Shown piece by piece: positions 44,675-57,499 of a stretch of DNA of 64,000 bases. The translations under genes and the position numbers were made by a program. The notes under the pieces were generated by a model. It had not been told where the DNA came from and made no database searches. It saw only the letters and a list, made by a program, of their open reading frames with translations. The stretch lies in the NCBI RefSeq assembly GCF_004341375.1, contig NZ_SLXO01000004.1:186001-250000 (forward strand), read 5' to 3'. Every line of letters starts with the position of its first letter. Within the stretch, counting starts at the first letter, position 1. This DNA is from Rhodothalassium salexigens DSM 2132. Lineage in GTDB: Bacteria > Pseudomonadota > Alphaproteobacteria > Sphingomonadales > Rhodothalassiaceae.

Positions 44675-44759
44675 GGGGTGGGGTCTGTTCAGGCGGTCCG
44701 GGCGAGGGGGTGGTTGCGTATCGGCCCATGGGAGCGACCCAATGCCGAAAGGAGGCGCT

Positions 44760-45134
44760 ATGACCCATGGTCCCAAGAACGTGCTGGGCACCGCCTTGCA
44801 GCCCTGTGGGCTTGACCCGGTGACCGGCTTCTATCGTGACGGCTGTTGCAATACCGGCCCGGAAGACGCCGGCTCGCACACCGTGTGCGCGGTGATGACC
44901 GAGCCATTCCTGGCCTATACCCGCTCCAAGGGTAACGACCTGTCGCAGCCGCGCCCCGAATTCGGGTTCCCCGGCCTGACCACCGGCGACCGCTGGTGCG
45001 TCTGCGCGGCGCGCTGGGAGGAGGCCCGCCGGGTCGGCCTGGCGCCGCCGGTGGACCTGGCGGCGACCCACGAACGCGCGCTCGATGTCTGCGCGCTCGC
45101 CACCCTCAAGGCGCACGCCTTGCACACCGTGTGA
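44760..45134 (+). CDS. DUF2237 family protein
   Basis: 124-residue protein nearly identical in pattern to the DUF2237 family: 'NVLGTALQPCGLDPVTGFYRDGC' (in part 'PCGLDPVTGFYRDGCC'), 'TGPEDAGSHTVCAVMT', 'GNDLSQPRPEFGFPGL' and 'GDRWCVCAARWEEA'. Five or more conserved cysteines suggest metal or redox chemistry, but the function is unknown. ATG 44760 has an AAGGAGG site at the right distance. Confidence 0.9.
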   Translation: MTHGPKNVLGTALQPCGLDPVTGFYRDGCCNTGPEDAGSHTVCAVMTEPFLAYTRSKGNDLSQPRPEFGFPGLTTGDRWCVCAARWEEARRVGLAPPVDLAATHERALDVCALATLKAHALHTV

Positions 45135-45164
45135 CCGGGGCGCCGGCGCCGCCGGGCGGGCGGA

Positions 45165-46112
45165 TCAGCGCAGGCCGTTGGGGCGCTGGCGCATCTCGTC
45201 GAGGGTCTGGTCGAACAGGTCCTCGCCCTCGGGGTCGCAGCCGGCGTCGAGCGCATTGTTGGTGATCGCGAAGCAGCGGCTTTGCAGATAGCCCGAGCGC
45301 ATCAGCGTATAGCCGCGGTCGATGTCGTCGATCTCGAAGATCTGGTCCACCTGCTCGTCATAGCGCGCCCGGGTGTCGATGGCATTGCCGATGCCAAGCC
45401 CGGTATTGACCCAGCGCAGGTCGGCGCCGCGGATACCGAATCGGCTGTCGATGCCGATCTGTACGGGGTCGAGCAGGATGTCGCTGCCGAGCCCGAAGGC
45501 GCCGCGCAGGGTCGACGGGCCGAAGAACGGCAGCACCACATAAGGCCCGCTCGGCACGCCCCAGACCGCCAGCGTCTGGCCGAAATCCTCGTCCGCCTCG
45601 GGCACGCCGTTCTGGCTCGCCACGTCGAACATGCCGCCGAGGCCCACGGTGGCGTTGAGCACGATGCGGCCGAGCACCCGGCCGGCGCGTTCGGGCTCGC
45701 CTTGCAGGATGTTGTGGGCCAGGTTCAGCGGCTCGGTCAGCAGGTCGAAGACATTGGCGATGCGGTTGCGCACCAGTTCGGGCAGCACGGTGTTGTAGGC
45801 GCCGGCCACCGGGTCGAGCAGATTGCGGTCGATCCATCGGTTGGCGACGAAAAGGCCGCGATTGGCGCCGCGCCAGGGGTCCTTGGTCTGACCCATGGCC
45901 GCCGCCGTCTCGGGCACCGCGCGCGGCTCGTCGGCCGCCGACGGGGCGGGTTGAGCGCCGGCTGGGTCCGCCGGGGCGGCATCGGTCTGGGCTTGGGGGG
46001 CGCTCAAACTGGCCGTGACCGATGCGTCGGGCGCATTGGCTGTGTCGGCACAACCGGCCGCCAGGGTGCACAGACCGGCCAAGGAGACGGTCTTCAGAAG
46101 CGGATGAAGCAT
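45165..46112 (-). CDS. mlaA: MlaA/VacJ family lipoprotein
   Basis: 315-residue outer-membrane lipoprotein that removes misplaced phospholipids from the outer leaflet together with the Mla system. Signal peptide with lipobox 'LAAGC' (Cys21), an Ala/Pro-rich linker to ~75, then the MlaA core: '[18 protein letters not shown]', '[17 protein letters not shown]', '[19 protein letters not shown]' and 'LDPVQ'. Start ATG 46112. No other mla gene is adjacent. Confidence 0.9.
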   Translation of the reverse strand: MLHPLLKTVSLAGLCTLAAGCADTANAPDASVTASLSAPQAQTDAAPADPAGAQPAPSAADEPRAVPETAAAMGQTKDPWRGANRGLFVANRWIDRNLLDPVAGAYNTVLPELVRNRIANVFDLLTEPLNLAHNILQGEPERAGRVLGRIVLNATVGLGGMFDVASQNGVPEADEDFGQTLAVWGVPSGPYVVLPFFGPSTLRGAFGLGSDILLDPVQIGIDSRFGIRGADLRWVNTGLGIGNAIDTRARYDEQVDQIFEIDDIDRGYTLMRSGYLQSRCFAITNNALDAGCDPEGEDLFDQTLDEMRQRPNGLR

Positions 46113-46257
46113 GGGCGGACCTCGACCGGGTTTTCGGACATGGTCTGCGCATAGCACGCGCGGACCGCCGGTGCCACTCTCGCAATGGCGTATTGTGCAG
46201 CGCGCTGAGCGCCTTGGCGTCCGGCAAGGCGTGCTGCCGGACGCCAAAGGCCGGGTG

Positions 46258-46740
46258 TCACAGCCGGTCGAGCATATACTCGGCCGACGACACCTCGAAG
46301 CCGCCGCCTTCGTCCACGTTCAACTGGGTGACCTGGCCGTCTTTGGCGACCAGCGAGAAGCGCTGGCTGCGCACGCCCATGCCGAAGCCGCTGGCGTCGA
46401 GGTCGAGGCCGAGCGCCTTGGCGAAATCGCCATTGCCGTCGGCGAGCATGCGCACCGCATCGCCCACATGGCTGGCCTTGCCCCAGGCGTCCATGACGAA
46501 CACGTCATTGACCGACAGGCAGGCGATCTCGTCGATGCCCTTGGCCCTCAGCGCGTCGGCCTGGGTGACGAATCCCGGCAGGTGCTGGGCCGAACAGGTG
46601 GGCGTGAACGCGCCGGGCACGGCGAACAGGGCCACCGTCTTGCCGGCGACCAGATCCTTGACGCTCAGCGGCTGCGGGCCGTCGGCGGTCATTTCCATCA
46701 GCGTGGCGTCGGGCAGGGTGTCACCGACTTGGATCGTCAT
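46258..46740 (-). CDS. Peroxiredoxin (Prx5-type)
   Basis: 160-residue thiol peroxidase. The peroxidatic cysteine is Cys49 in '[17 protein letters not shown]'; '[12 protein letters not shown]' and the C-terminal '[14 protein letters not shown]' fit the PrxV/hybrid Prx-glutaredoxin group. It reduces hydroperoxides at the expense of glutathione/glutaredoxin or thioredoxin. Single gene, convergent with nothing; the YqgE gene lies divergently upstream. Confidence 0.92.
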   Translation of the reverse strand: MTIQVGDTLPDATLMEMTADGPQPLSVKDLVAGKTVALFAVPGAFTPTCSAQHLPGFVTQADALRAKGIDEIACLSVNDVFVMDAWGKASHVGDAVRMLADGNGDFAKALGLDLDASGFGMGVRSQRFSLVAKDGQVTQLNVDEGGGFEVSSAEYMLDRL

Positions 46741-46975
46741 GGCGCTGTCTCCATATGAAAAGGGGTCGAGGCAGGCGGCCGGCCGACCGGCTCGGCCGGT
46801 CCGTGTCGCGGTCTTAACCCGATGTTTCGGGTTTGAAAAGAGACAATGCCCGTCGCCTTTCCCGGCACCCGCGGCGCAGCCGGGTGCTTGGCGGGTTGGG
46901 CGAAAAATCCTTTACCGGGCACACGTTCAAAGGCAGGCTTGGGGCATGCGAAGTCGTCAACAGGCCGAAAGAGCG

Positions 46976-47539
46976 ATGACATCCGAGGGATTCTTGGAGG
47001 ATCAGTTCCTGCTGGCCATGCCGTCCATGGGCGACAGCCGGTTCGAACGCACGGTGATCTACATGTGCAGCCATTCCTCCGATGGCGCCATGGGCTTGGT
47101 GGTCAACAAGCCGATGGACTGGATCACCTTTGCCGAATTGCTCGATCAACTGTCGATCGCGGTCGACGGCGAGGTGCCGGACCTTCCTATCCACGCCGGC
47201 GGGCCGGTGGAGACCGGGCGCGGCTTCGTGCTGCACACCGCCGATTTTCTCCAGGATTCGACGCTGGAGATCGGCCGCAGCCGGGCGCTCACCGCGACGG
47301 TGGATATCCTCAAGGCGATCGCCGGCGGCACCGGCCCGCGCCACAGCTTGCTCGCCCTCGGCTACGCCAGTTGGGCGCCGGGGCAGTTGGAATCGGAAAT
47401 CCAGCAAAACGCCTGGTTGACCCTGCCGGCGGATGACGACCTGCTGTTTCGCACCAATCTGGATGCCAAGTACACCGGCGCGCTCGGCCGCCTGGGCGTC
47501 GACCTGTCGGTTCTGTCGGGCGAGGCCGGCCACGCCTGA
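46976..47539 (+). CDS. YqgE/AlgH family protein
   Basis: 187-residue DUF179 protein. Family blocks: '[21 protein letters not shown]', shown in part as '[17 protein letters not shown]', then '[10 protein letters not shown]', '[16 protein letters not shown]' and '[16 protein letters not shown]'. The function is not settled. ATG 46976 gives the conserved N-terminus; an in-frame ATG at 46946 would add ten residues. Confidence 0.9.
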   Translation: MTSEGFLEDQFLLAMPSMGDSRFERTVIYMCSHSSDGAMGLVVNKPMDWITFAELLDQLSIAVDGEVPDLPIHAGGPVETGRGFVLHTADFLQDSTLEIGRSRALTATVDILKAIAGGTGPRHSLLALGYASWAPGQLESEIQQNAWLTLPADDDLLFRTNLDAKYTGALGRLGVDLSVLSGEAGHA

Positions 47540-47707
47540 CCGTTGCGGGCGCGTCAACGCGCGCCCACGGCCCTCCGCCATCGCGCACGAGCGGTGCCCC
47601 TCTCCGCCTTTGCGGGCGACAGCGCGGCAATCCCCCTGGCCCACCGGCCGCGCCCATCGCGCAGGCCGGGCTGGCGCTGCCGCCGGGGCGTGGCCGGCGG
47701 CGGCCGG

Positions 47708-48970
47708 TCAGTCCAGGAAGGCGGCGCGGATCGCGTCTTCGTCGGGCAGGGCGGCTTGCGGGCCGACGGTTGCCACGGTCAGCCGGTGGTCGGCCAGCGT
47801 GCGCCGGCACACCCGCTCGATCGCCTCGGCGTCCACCGCCTCCACCTTGGCGGTCATCTCTTCCACCGGCACCACGCGGCCGAAGATCAGCATCTGCCGG
47901 CCCATCTGTTCGACCCGCGCCGAGGTGCTTTCCATCGACATCAGCAAGCCGGCCTTGAGCTGGGCGCGGGCGCGGGCGATCTCGCGGTCGTCGAGGGTCG
48001 CGCACAGGTCGCGCATCTGTGCGCCCATCACCGGCACCGCGTCGCCCACGGTCTCGGGGTCGGTGCCCACATAGATGCCGAACAGGCCGGTATCCACATG
48101 CGGCGAGGTGAAGCTGTAGATGGCATAGGCGAGCCCGCGCTCCTCGCGCACCTCCTGGAACAGGCGCGACGACATGCCGCCGCCGAGCAGGGTCGAGAAC
48201 ACATTGAGCGCGTAGAAATCCGGGTCGCTGAACGGCAGCGACGGGAAGCCCACGGTCAGGTGGATCTGTTCGAGCGCGCGGTCGGCGCGCACCATGCCGC
48301 CTTCGTAGCGACCGGGCTCGAAGCCGCCGGCACGGCTTGCCGGCAGGTCGCCGAACGCGTCGTCGACCAGGCGCACCAGGATGTCGTGGTCCACATGGCC
48401 GGCGGCCGCCACCACCAGCGTCTCGCCGCGATAGTGGGCCTGCTGGAAGGCGATCAACTGGTCGCGGGTCACCGAACACATGGTGTCGGCCGACCCGAGG
48501 ATCGAGCGGCCGAGCGCCTGGTCGGGGAAGGCGCGCTCCTGGAGCATGTCGAAGACGATGTCGTCGGGGGTGTCCTGGGCCTGGCCGATCTCTTGCAGGA
48601 CCACCTCGCGCTCGCGCTCCAATTCGTCGGCGTCGAAGCGCGACCGGCGCAACAGGTCGGCCAGCAGATCGACCGCCAGACCCATATCCTCCTTCAGCAC
48701 CCGGGCATAGAAGGTGGTGTGGTCGCGGCTGGTGAAGGCGTTGAGCACGCCGCCCACATCCTCGATCTGTTCGGCGATCTGGCGCGCCGTGCGGCGTTCG
48801 GTGCCCTTGAACAGCATATGTTCGAGCAGGTGCGCGATGCCGTTGTTGTGCGGCGTCTCATAGCGCGAGCCGGCATCAATCCAGACGCCGATGGAGACGG
48901 TCTCCAGGTGCGGCATCTCATCGGTGACGACGCGGACGCCGTTGGCCAGGGTGGTGACGCGGATGGTCAT
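47708..48970 (-). CDS. M16 family zinc peptidase (mitochondrial processing peptidase-like)
   Basis: 420-residue metallopeptidase. The inverted zinc motif HxxEH is 'HLLEH' (His47, Glu50, His51) and the third ligand is Glu127 in 'VVLQEI'. 'NGVRVVTDEMPHLETVSIGVWIDAGSR' (in part 'VSIGVWIDAGSR') is typical of the alphaproteobacterial MPP-like group. The ATG overlaps the thrC stop (ATGA), so the two are co-transcribed, a common pairing in Alphaproteobacteria. Confidence 0.92.
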   Translation of the reverse strand: MTIRVTTLANGVRVVTDEMPHLETVSIGVWIDAGSRYETPHNNGIAHLLEHMLFKGTERRTARQIAEQIEDVGGVLNAFTSRDHTTFYARVLKEDMGLAVDLLADLLRRSRFDADELEREREVVLQEIGQAQDTPDDIVFDMLQERAFPDQALGRSILGSADTMCSVTRDQLIAFQQAHYRGETLVVAAAGHVDHDILVRLVDDAFGDLPASRAGGFEPGRYEGGMVRADRALEQIHLTVGFPSLPFSDPDFYALNVFSTLLGGGMSSRLFQEVREERGLAYAIYSFTSPHVDTGLFGIYVGTDPETVGDAVPVMGAQMRDLCATLDDREIARARAQLKAGLLMSMESTSARVEQMGRQMLIFGRVVPVEEMTAKVEAVDAEAIERVCRRTLADHRLTVATVGPQAALPDEDAIRAAFLD

Positions 48971-50355
48971 ACATGCTCCTTCATATACCGGGCGAGGGCC
49001 GCGGCGTCGGCGGGCAGCGTTTCGACGTGCTCGGCCCGCTCCATCAGGTCGGCGAGGCGCGACGGCAGCGCTGGATGGGCGCCGATGGCGTCGGCCACGG
49101 TCTCGGGAAACTTGGCCGGGTGGGCGGTCGCGGCGATCAGGGTCGGCACGCCGTCGTCGGCGAACGCCCGGCGCGCGGCGGCCACGCCCACGGCGGTGTG
49201 CGGGTCGATCACCCGGCCGGTGTCGCTGTGGACCTGGCGCAGGGTCTCGACGGTCTCGGCGTCGTCCACGCGCACCGAGGTGAACCGCCCGGCCAGGCGG
49301 GCGTGTTCGGTGTCCGACAGCACCAGACCGCGGCCGTCGTCGACGCCGGCCATGGCGCGGGCGGTGGCCGCCGGGTCGCGGTCCTTGAGGTCATAGACCA
49401 GGCGCTCGAAATTGCTCGCCTTCTGGATGTCCATGGCCGGGCTCAGGGTCTCGACCGCCTGGGCGGGTTCGTAGCGCCCGGTGGTCACCACCCGATGCAG
49501 GATATCGTTGCGGTTGGTGGCCAGTGCAATGCGGCCCACCGGCGCGCCCATTTGGGCGGCGGCATAGGCTGCGAAGGCGTTGCCGAAATTGCCGGTCGGC
49601 ACGCAGATATTGACCGGCCCGCCGCCCAAGGCCGCGATCGCACTCATGTAATAGACGCTCTGGGCCAGCACGCGCACCAGATTGATCGAGTTGATGGCGG
49701 CGAAGGCGCGCTCGTCGCCGTCCAGCCGGCCCTGGCGCAGCAGCGTTTTGACCATGCGCTGGCAGTCGTCGAAGCTGCCGTCGACGGCCAGATTGTGGAT
49801 GTTGGGCGCGTCCACCGTGGTCATCAGCCGGCGTTGCACCGCGCTGACCCGACCCCGGGGGTGCAGCATCACCACCGACAGGTGCGCCGAACGCCGGCAC
49901 GCCTCGATGGCCGCCGCCCCGGTGTCGCCCGAGGTGGCGCCAAGGATGATCCGGCGTTCGTCGCGCTCGGCCAGCAAAAAGTCGAACACCCGGCCCAGCA
50001 ATTGCAGCGCCAGGTCCTTAAACGCCAGGGTCGGGCCGTGATAGAGTTCGAGCAGGTGCAGCCCCTGGTCGAGATCGCTGACCGGCGTCACCTCGGCCTC
50101 GTCGAAGCCCGCATAGGCGTGGGCGGCCATGTCGGCCAGGGCTGGGCTGTCGATGGTGCCGGCGGCGAACGGCGCCAGGGTCTGGGCGGCGCGCATCGGA
50201 TAGGTCATCGGCGCGGTCCACAGCTCAGCCGGGGCCGCGGGCCAGGCGCGCGGCACATAAAGCCCACCGTCGCCGGCCAGGCCGCGCAGGGTCGCGTGCT
50301 CGAAATTCGCGCCGGTCTCGCCGCGCGTGCTGTCGTAAACGGGGGCTGGGGTCAT
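48967..50355 (-). CDS. thrC: Threonine synthase
   Basis: 462-residue PLP enzyme that converts O-phosphohomoserine to threonine. The PLP lysine is Lys113 in 'HGPTLAFKDLALQLLG'; 'GATSGDTGAAAIEAC' and 'VPTGNFGNAFAAYAA' are the other cofactor-binding blocks. Length and N-terminal 'YDSTRGE' match the long class of bacterial ThrC. It is upstream of and overlaps the M16 peptidase gene. Confidence 0.95.
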   Translation of the reverse strand: MTPAPVYDSTRGETGANFEHATLRGLAGDGGLYVPRAWPAAPAELWTAPMTYPMRAAQTLAPFAAGTIDSPALADMAAHAYAGFDEAEVTPVSDLDQGLHLLELYHGPTLAFKDLALQLLGRVFDFLLAERDERRIILGATSGDTGAAAIEACRRSAHLSVVMLHPRGRVSAVQRRLMTTVDAPNIHNLAVDGSFDDCQRMVKTLLRQGRLDGDERAFAAINSINLVRVLAQSVYYMSAIAALGGGPVNICVPTGNFGNAFAAYAAAQMGAPVGRIALATNRNDILHRVVTTGRYEPAQAVETLSPAMDIQKASNFERLVYDLKDRDPAATARAMAGVDDGRGLVLSDTEHARLAGRFTSVRVDDAETVETLRQVHSDTGRVIDPHTAVGVAAARRAFADDGVPTLIAATAHPAKFPETVADAIGAHPALPSRLADLMERAEHVETLPADAAALARYMKEHV

Positions 50356-50398
50356 CGCCGATACTCACTCCGGGGAACGGGCTGGCCGGGGCTGGAGC

Positions 50399-51154
50399 CT
50401 AGGGTTGCCCCGGCGCGCGCCGGCTGAACCCGTAGGCGATATATACGCCCAGCAAGACCAGCGCCAAGGCAAACCATGTCAGCGCATATTCCAGATGATC
50501 GTTGGGGATGTCGACCCGCGTCTGTCCACCCCGGGGCAGGGGGTCGGGTCCGCCCGCCTCCCCATCCGCCGCCATATCCACGTCCACACGCGTTTCCGCG
50601 TCGACCATCACCGGGGCGACCGGGGCCAGCCCCATGGCGGCGGCCAGGGCGTCGCGGTCGGCGGCGTAGAAGCTGCGCGTGGCCGGCTCGGGCGCCGGCA
50701 CCAGCCAGCCGCCGGGGCGCGACAGCCGGGCGATGCCGGTCACCGACACCGGCCCTTCGGGCTGGCTTTGCGGCCTGGTTTCGGGCGCGCGCCGGTCGTC
50801 GGGCACCAGGCCGCGATTGACCAGCACCGGCGGGCCCGCGTCGCGGATCAGCGGCGTGTAGACCATCCAACCGCCGCCGCGCCGGCCCGAGAACACATAT
50901 TGCTCGCGGGCGTGGTCGAAGCGGCCGGTCAGACGCACCGGGCGATAGCGCCAGCGCGCCGGGTCGTCGATGCGCGCCGGCAGGGCCACGGCGGGCTGGT
51001 CCATGCGCGCGTCGATCTCATCCAGCAGGGCGGTCTTCCAGTCCAGGCGCTGGAGCTGCCAAAGCCCCAGGCCGATCAGGATCGCAAGCGCTGCCAGGGT
51101 CAACAGCGTCGGGCCGGGGCCGGGGCGAAAGCGGGACACAAGGGGGGCGGGCAT
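50399..51154 (-). CDS. SURF1 family cytochrome oxidase assembly protein
   Basis: 251-residue inner-membrane protein with membrane segments at ~15-33 and ~220-240. SURF1 assists haem a insertion into subunit I. 'GLGLWQLQRLDWK', 'YRPVRLTGRFDHAREQYVF', 'VLVNRGLVPDDRR' and the late 'NDHLEYALTWFALAL' are family blocks. ATG 51154 chosen because the first membrane segment follows at once. It ends the oxidase operon. Confidence 0.9.
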   Translation of the reverse strand: MPAPLVSRFRPGPGPTLLTLAALAILIGLGLWQLQRLDWKTALLDEIDARMDQPAVALPARIDDPARWRYRPVRLTGRFDHAREQYVFSGRRGGGWMVYTPLIRDAGPPVLVNRGLVPDDRRAPETRPQSQPEGPVSVTGIARLSRPGGWLVPAPEPATRSFYAADRDALAAAMGLAPVAPVMVDAETRVDVDMAADGEAGGPDPLPRGGQTRVDIPNDHLEYALTWFALALVLLGVYIAYGFSRRAPGQP

Positions 51155-51242
51155 GGGCCGGGGACGGTCCTCGTCGTCGGAAAGGCAGGGGCGTGGCGCG
51201 CGCGTGGCTCGGCGAGGGCGCGCGTGGCCTTGGGGTGGTGCG

Positions 51243-51665
51243 TCAGGGCTCAGGGTCGCGGTCCAGGCGCGCCTCGCGGGCGTCATGGTGATACTCGTAG
51301 CACACCAGCAGGCCCTTGATCACCCGCAACAAGGCGACCGTGCCGCCGCCGATCACCGGCAGCAGAATGAGCGCGTGCACCCACAGCGGCGGGTGGGCGC
51401 GCATCTCGACGATCAGCCCGAGCCCGCCGGCCAGGATGCCCAGGATCAACACCACGAACACCGCCGGGCCGTCGCCGGGGTCGGCCGCGCTCAGATCGTG
51501 GCCGCAGTGGCCGCAGGCGGGCTTGAGCGCCAGCAGACCGTCGAACAGCGCACCCCGCCCGCAGGCCGGGCAGCGCCCGGCGAGGCCGGCGCGCAGCGGC
51601 GACACCGGCGGGCGGCGGGACGCCTCGCCCGGCGGCGGCGTGCCCGGGCGGTCGGGCCCGGCCAT
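51243..51665 (-). CDS. DUF983 family zinc-ribbon membrane protein
   Basis: 140 residues. A zinc-ribbon-like part has 'GRCPACGRGALFDG' and 'CGHCG', followed by two membrane segments in the C-terminal half. DUF983 genes commonly sit next to ctaE in Alphaproteobacteria. The ATG at 51665 overlaps the ctaE stop by one base (TGATG), showing tight coupling. Confidence 0.88.
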   Translation of the reverse strand: MAGPDRPGTPPPGEASRRPPVSPLRAGLAGRCPACGRGALFDGLLALKPACGHCGHDLSAADPGDGPAVFVVLILGILAGGLGLIVEMRAHPPLWVHALILLPVIGGGTVALLRVIKGLLVCYEYHHDAREARLDRDPEP

Positions 51666-52471
51666 CAATGGGCGACCGCGCCAGCGCCCCAGACATAGAT
51701 CGACATGAACAGGAAGATCCACACCACGTCGACGAAGTGCCAGTACCAGGCCGCTGCCTCGAAGCCGAAATGCTTGGTCTCGCTGAAATGGCCGCGGTCG
51801 GCACGCAGCAGGCACACGGCCAGGAAGATGGTGCCGACGATCACATGGAAGCCGTGGAAGCCGGTGGCCATGAAGAAGGTCGAGCCATAGATGCCGCTCG
51901 ACATGCCGAAGGCGGCGTGGGCGTATTCATAGGCCTGGAAGCCGGTGAAGATCACGCCCAGCCCCACGGTCACCGCCAGCCCCTTCTTCAGGCCGTCGCG
52001 GTCGCCGTGGATCAGCGCGTGGTGCGCCCAGGTCACCGTGGTGCCGGACAACAGCAGGATCAGCGTGTTGATGAACGGGATGTGCCAGGGGTCGAAGGTC
52101 TCGATGCCCTCGGGCGGCCAGACCGCGCCCATCTGTTCGGTGGGGAACAGGCTGGCGTTGAAATAGGCCCAGAACCAGGCGACGAAGAACATCACCTCCG
52201 ACGCGATGAACAGGATCATGCCGTAGCGCAGGCCGATCTGGACCACCGGCGTGTGCTCGCCCTTGCGGCTTTCGCGCACCACGTCGCCGAACCATTCGTA
52301 CATGGTGTAGAGCACGCCGGCGAGCCCGGCCCAGAACACGAACGGCCCCCAGGCCGTGCCGTGCATCCAGAACACCGCGCCGATGGCCATGACCAGCGCC
52401 GACATGGAGCCCACGAACGGCCACGGGCTCGGTTCGACCAGATGATAATCGTGTTGGGCCTTGCCAGACAT
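51665..52471 (-). CDS. ctaE: Cytochrome c oxidase subunit III
   Basis: 268-residue, seven-segment subunit III of the aa3 oxidase. '[16 protein letters not shown]' at the N-terminus, '[19 protein letters not shown]', '[14 protein letters not shown]', and '[15 protein letters not shown]' are all conserved. Start ATG 52471 has the standard '[12 protein letters not shown]' beginning. Confidence 0.96.
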   Translation of the reverse strand: MSGKAQHDYHLVEPSPWPFVGSMSALVMAIGAVFWMHGTAWGPFVFWAGLAGVLYTMYEWFGDVVRESRKGEHTPVVQIGLRYGMILFIASEVMFFVAWFWAYFNASLFPTEQMGAVWPPEGIETFDPWHIPFINTLILLLSGTTVTWAHHALIHGDRDGLKKGLAVTVGLGVIFTGFQAYEYAHAAFGMSSGIYGSTFFMATGFHGFHVIVGTIFLAVCLLRADRGHFSETKHFGFEAAAWYWHFVDVVWIFLFMSIYVWGAGAVAH

Positions 52472-52533
52472 TGTCTTCGCTCCTGCCCTTGGAAGGGCGC
52501 TGGGGGGCGGTCGGCGCCCCGGGGGTCGTGCTG

Positions 52534-52567
52534 CGGGTTCAGTCTTGCTTCGGGTTCGGTCTTGCTG
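52534..52567. repeat. 17-bp tandem duplication between ctaG and ctaE
   Basis: CGGGTTCAGTCTTGCTT is followed directly by a copy differing at two positions. It occupies the 113-base spacer between the ctaG stop and the ctaE start and may be simple replication slippage. Confidence 0.6.
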
Positions 52568-52584
52568 CGGGCGCGGCGGCGCGA

Positions 52585-53196
52585 TCAGTCCGCCGCGTCG
52601 TTCGCGTCCTGGCTCCTCAGGCGCTCGGTGGCCCGTTCGTCGACGAAAAAGGTGTAGGACAGGGTGATTTCCTCGACCCCGTCCAGGTTCGGGTCGCGGG
52701 CGATCGCCGGGTCGATATAGTAGCTCACCGGCATGTCCATGCGCTGGCCGGCGGTCAGCGTCTGTTCGGTGAAGCAGAAGCAATCCACCTTGGCGAAATA
52801 CTGCCCGGCCTTGAACGGCGTGACGTTGTAGGTGGCGGTGCCGGTGATCGCCTGGCCCGTGGGGTTGTGGGCCTCGTAGAAGGCCAGACCATTGGCGCCG
52901 ATGCGGATCGTCTGGCTGCCTTGGATGGGCTGAAAGTCCCACGGCATGGCGCGGTCGGTGTTGGCGGCGAAGCGCACCTTGATGGTGCGGTCGAGCACCG
53001 GGCGGCTGGCCGCCTCGCCGCGCTGGGTGGTGCCGCCGAAGCCGGTCACCTGACAGAAGGCCTGATAGAGCGGCACGGCAGCGAACGACAGGGCGACCAT
53101 GGCCGGCACCGCCAGCGCCAGGACCAGCGCCAGGCGCGTATTGCCGGCCTGCGCTGGCACTGGCTTCGGGCCGGGATCGGCGTCGTCGTCGGTCAT
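52585..53196 (-). CDS. ctaG: Cytochrome c oxidase assembly protein CtaG (Cox11)
   Basis: 203-residue copper chaperone for CuB, anchored by one membrane segment (~22-45). The copper-binding motif Cys-x-Cys is in '[12 protein letters not shown]', with the third conserved Cys in '[13 protein letters not shown]'. 'MPVSYYIDP' and 'ITLSYTFF' are typical. It overlaps the upstream small gene by ATGA. Confidence 0.94.
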   Translation of the reverse strand: MTDDDADPGPKPVPAQAGNTRLALVLALAVPAMVALSFAAVPLYQAFCQVTGFGGTTQRGEAASRPVLDRTIKVRFAANTDRAMPWDFQPIQGSQTIRIGANGLAFYEAHNPTGQAITGTATYNVTPFKAGQYFAKVDCFCFTEQTLTAGQRMDMPVSYYIDPAIARDPNLDGVEEITLSYTFFVDERATERLRSQDANDAAD

Positions 53197-53411
53197 GGCA
53201 CCATGCCCTGCATCTTCACCATGGTGACCACGAAGGTCAGAATGGCGAGCGCGGCCAGCGATGCCGCCAGCACCGTGTTGCGGCCCTGGCGCGCGCGCGC
53301 CAGCCGGGCATCGGCATCGGCATCGGCATCGGCATCGGCATCGGCATCGGCATCGGGGGCGGCAGGGCCGTCGGCGTCGGGATCGGTGGTCATCGGGGAT
53401 CGATGGGTCAT
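53193..53411 (-). CDS. Small membrane protein in the oxidase operon (CoxF-like), with an Asp-Ala repeat
   Basis: 72-residue protein with one C-terminal membrane segment ('[20 protein letters not shown]') and a basic stretch before it. Small single-pass proteins occupy this ctaB-ctaG position in many Alphaproteobacteria. The N-terminal half is a run of alternating Asp and Ala encoded by eight hexanucleotide repeats. Start ATG 53411 overlaps the ctaB stop (ATGA); the end overlaps ctaG (ATGA). Confidence 0.75.
   Translation of the reverse strand: MTHRSPMTTDPDADGPAAPDADADADADADADADARLARARQGRNTVLAASLAALAILTFVVTMVKMQGMVP
53307..53354. repeat. Eight tandem GGCATC hexanucleotide repeats
   Basis: Eight exact copies of GGCATC (48 bases) inside the small CoxF-like gene, encoding alternating Asp and Ala on the minus strand. 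Slippage would change protein length by two residues per unit without shifting frame. Confidence 0.95.
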
Positions 53412-54385
53412 GTCCAAGCCTCCAGGGCACGGGTCACCGCCACGTCCAGCCCCAACACCAGGAACAGGGCGAACAGATAGACGATGGAAAATCCGAACAG
53501 TTTCTTGGCCGGCGCCACGTCGGTCGCGTCGTCGGCGCGCCAGACCGCCCAGGCGCGGGCGACGAACACCAGGCCGAGGATCGCCGCCACCAGCCCATAG
53601 AGCGCGCCGGCGGTGCCAAGCAGGAACGGCACCACGCCCAAGGGCGCGAGCAGCACCGAATAGGCCAGGATCTGCGCACGGGTCGCACGGCGCCCGGCGA
53701 CCACCGGCAGCATGGGCACCGAGGCCCGGTCATAGTCCTGGCCCACGAACAGCGACAGCGCCCAGAAGTGCGGCGGGGTCCAGAAGAAGATGATGCCGAA
53801 CAGCACCATGGCGTCGACGCTGACCGACCCGGTGACGGCGGCCCAGCCGATCATCGGCGGGAACGCTCCGGCGGCGCCGCCGATGACGATGTTCTGCGGC
53901 GTCCGGCGTTTCAGCCACATGGTGTAGACGGCCACATAAAAGGCGATGGTCAGGGCCAGCAGGCTGGCCGCCGTCCAGTTGACCCACAGCCCCATGACGC
54001 TGACCGACCCCATCGACAAGACCAGCCCGAAGCCGAGCGCGTCGGACGGGCTGACCGAGCCGGCGGGCAGCGGCCGCCGGGCGGTGCGGTTCATCTCGGC
54101 GTCGATGTCGGCGTCGTACCACATGTTGAGCGCCCCGGCGGCGCCCGCGCCGATGGCGATGCACAAGACGGCGGTGAACGCGATCACCGGGTGCAGCCCT
54201 CCCGGAGCCGCCAGCAGGCCCACCAGCCCGGTGAACACCACCAGCCGCATCACCCGGGGTTTCATCAGCACGATGAAGTCGCCCACCTCGCCGGGGTGCG
54301 CGGTCGGGTCGGCGGTCGCGTCCGGGGCGCCAAGGCTGGCCGGCGCGGTCGCCGGGCGGGGCAGGGTCTGGGCAGCGTCGCTCAT
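53408..54385 (-). CDS. ctaB: Protohaem IX farnesyltransferase (haem O synthase)
   Basis: 325-residue UbiA-family membrane enzyme that adds a farnesyl group to haem b, giving haem O for the oxidase. The prenyl-diphosphate site is '[20 protein letters not shown]' and the second motif '[13 protein letters not shown]'. '[17 protein letters not shown]' is the standard N-terminal block. ATG 54385. Nine hydrophobic segments. Confidence 0.95.
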   Translation of the reverse strand: MSDAAQTLPRPATAPASLGAPDATADPTAHPGEVGDFIVLMKPRVMRLVVFTGLVGLLAAPGGLHPVIAFTAVLCIAIGAGAAGALNMWYDADIDAEMNRTARRPLPAGSVSPSDALGFGLVLSMGSVSVMGLWVNWTAASLLALTIAFYVAVYTMWLKRRTPQNIVIGGAAGAFPPMIGWAAVTGSVSVDAMVLFGIIFFWTPPHFWALSLFVGQDYDRASVPMLPVVAGRRATRAQILAYSVLLAPLGVVPFLLGTAGALYGLVAAILGLVFVARAWAVWRADDATDVAPAKKLFGFSIVYLFALFLVLGLDVAVTRALEAWT

Positions 54386-54502
54386 GGTTGTCTCCGCAGC
54401 GGCGGACCGGCGGCATCGAGCCGTCCGGGCCGCCGCGCTCCAGGGGGATGGGGCGCGGGAAGCCGCCGCCCGGTCCTGCACGACCGAGGCGGCGGCCGGG
54501 GC

Positions 54503-57138
<2,636 letters not shown>

Positions 57139-57499
57139 CTGTGCCTCTTCCTTTGCACGGTCCGCGAACCGCTGGCCCATGCGTGTCGGTCTGGTTGCCC
57201 TGTCTGCCAGCTAAGGCGTCGTGCCTTGGATGGTCCATGGGGCATATGCTCGCAAGCCGCGCGTTCCCTTATGGTTTCTGGTTATCATTCGGGCTCGCGG
57301 CCGCAACGGGATTGTTCGCGGAAATAGTATATGAGGCCGATCCGGGCAAGTCCTTTAGGGGTGAAGGATCGGGCGGGCGGGTGCCAAAAGGACCGCTCGT
57401 GCCGCGCGCTGCGCCGGCGTGCGGCGGCCGCGTCGCTTGCGTCCGCGCCCTTGGGTCCATATTTGTGAGGGGCATCAGACCAGCCCGAGGACCACAGCC
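57139..57499. other. Divergent promoter region of ctaC and tldD
   Basis: 361 bases between divergent genes. On the minus strand TATACT (57326-57331) is a good -10 for the oxidase operon with a poorer -35 near 57348. An open frame across the gap has no family features and is not called. No RNA structure recognised. Confidence 0.35.
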
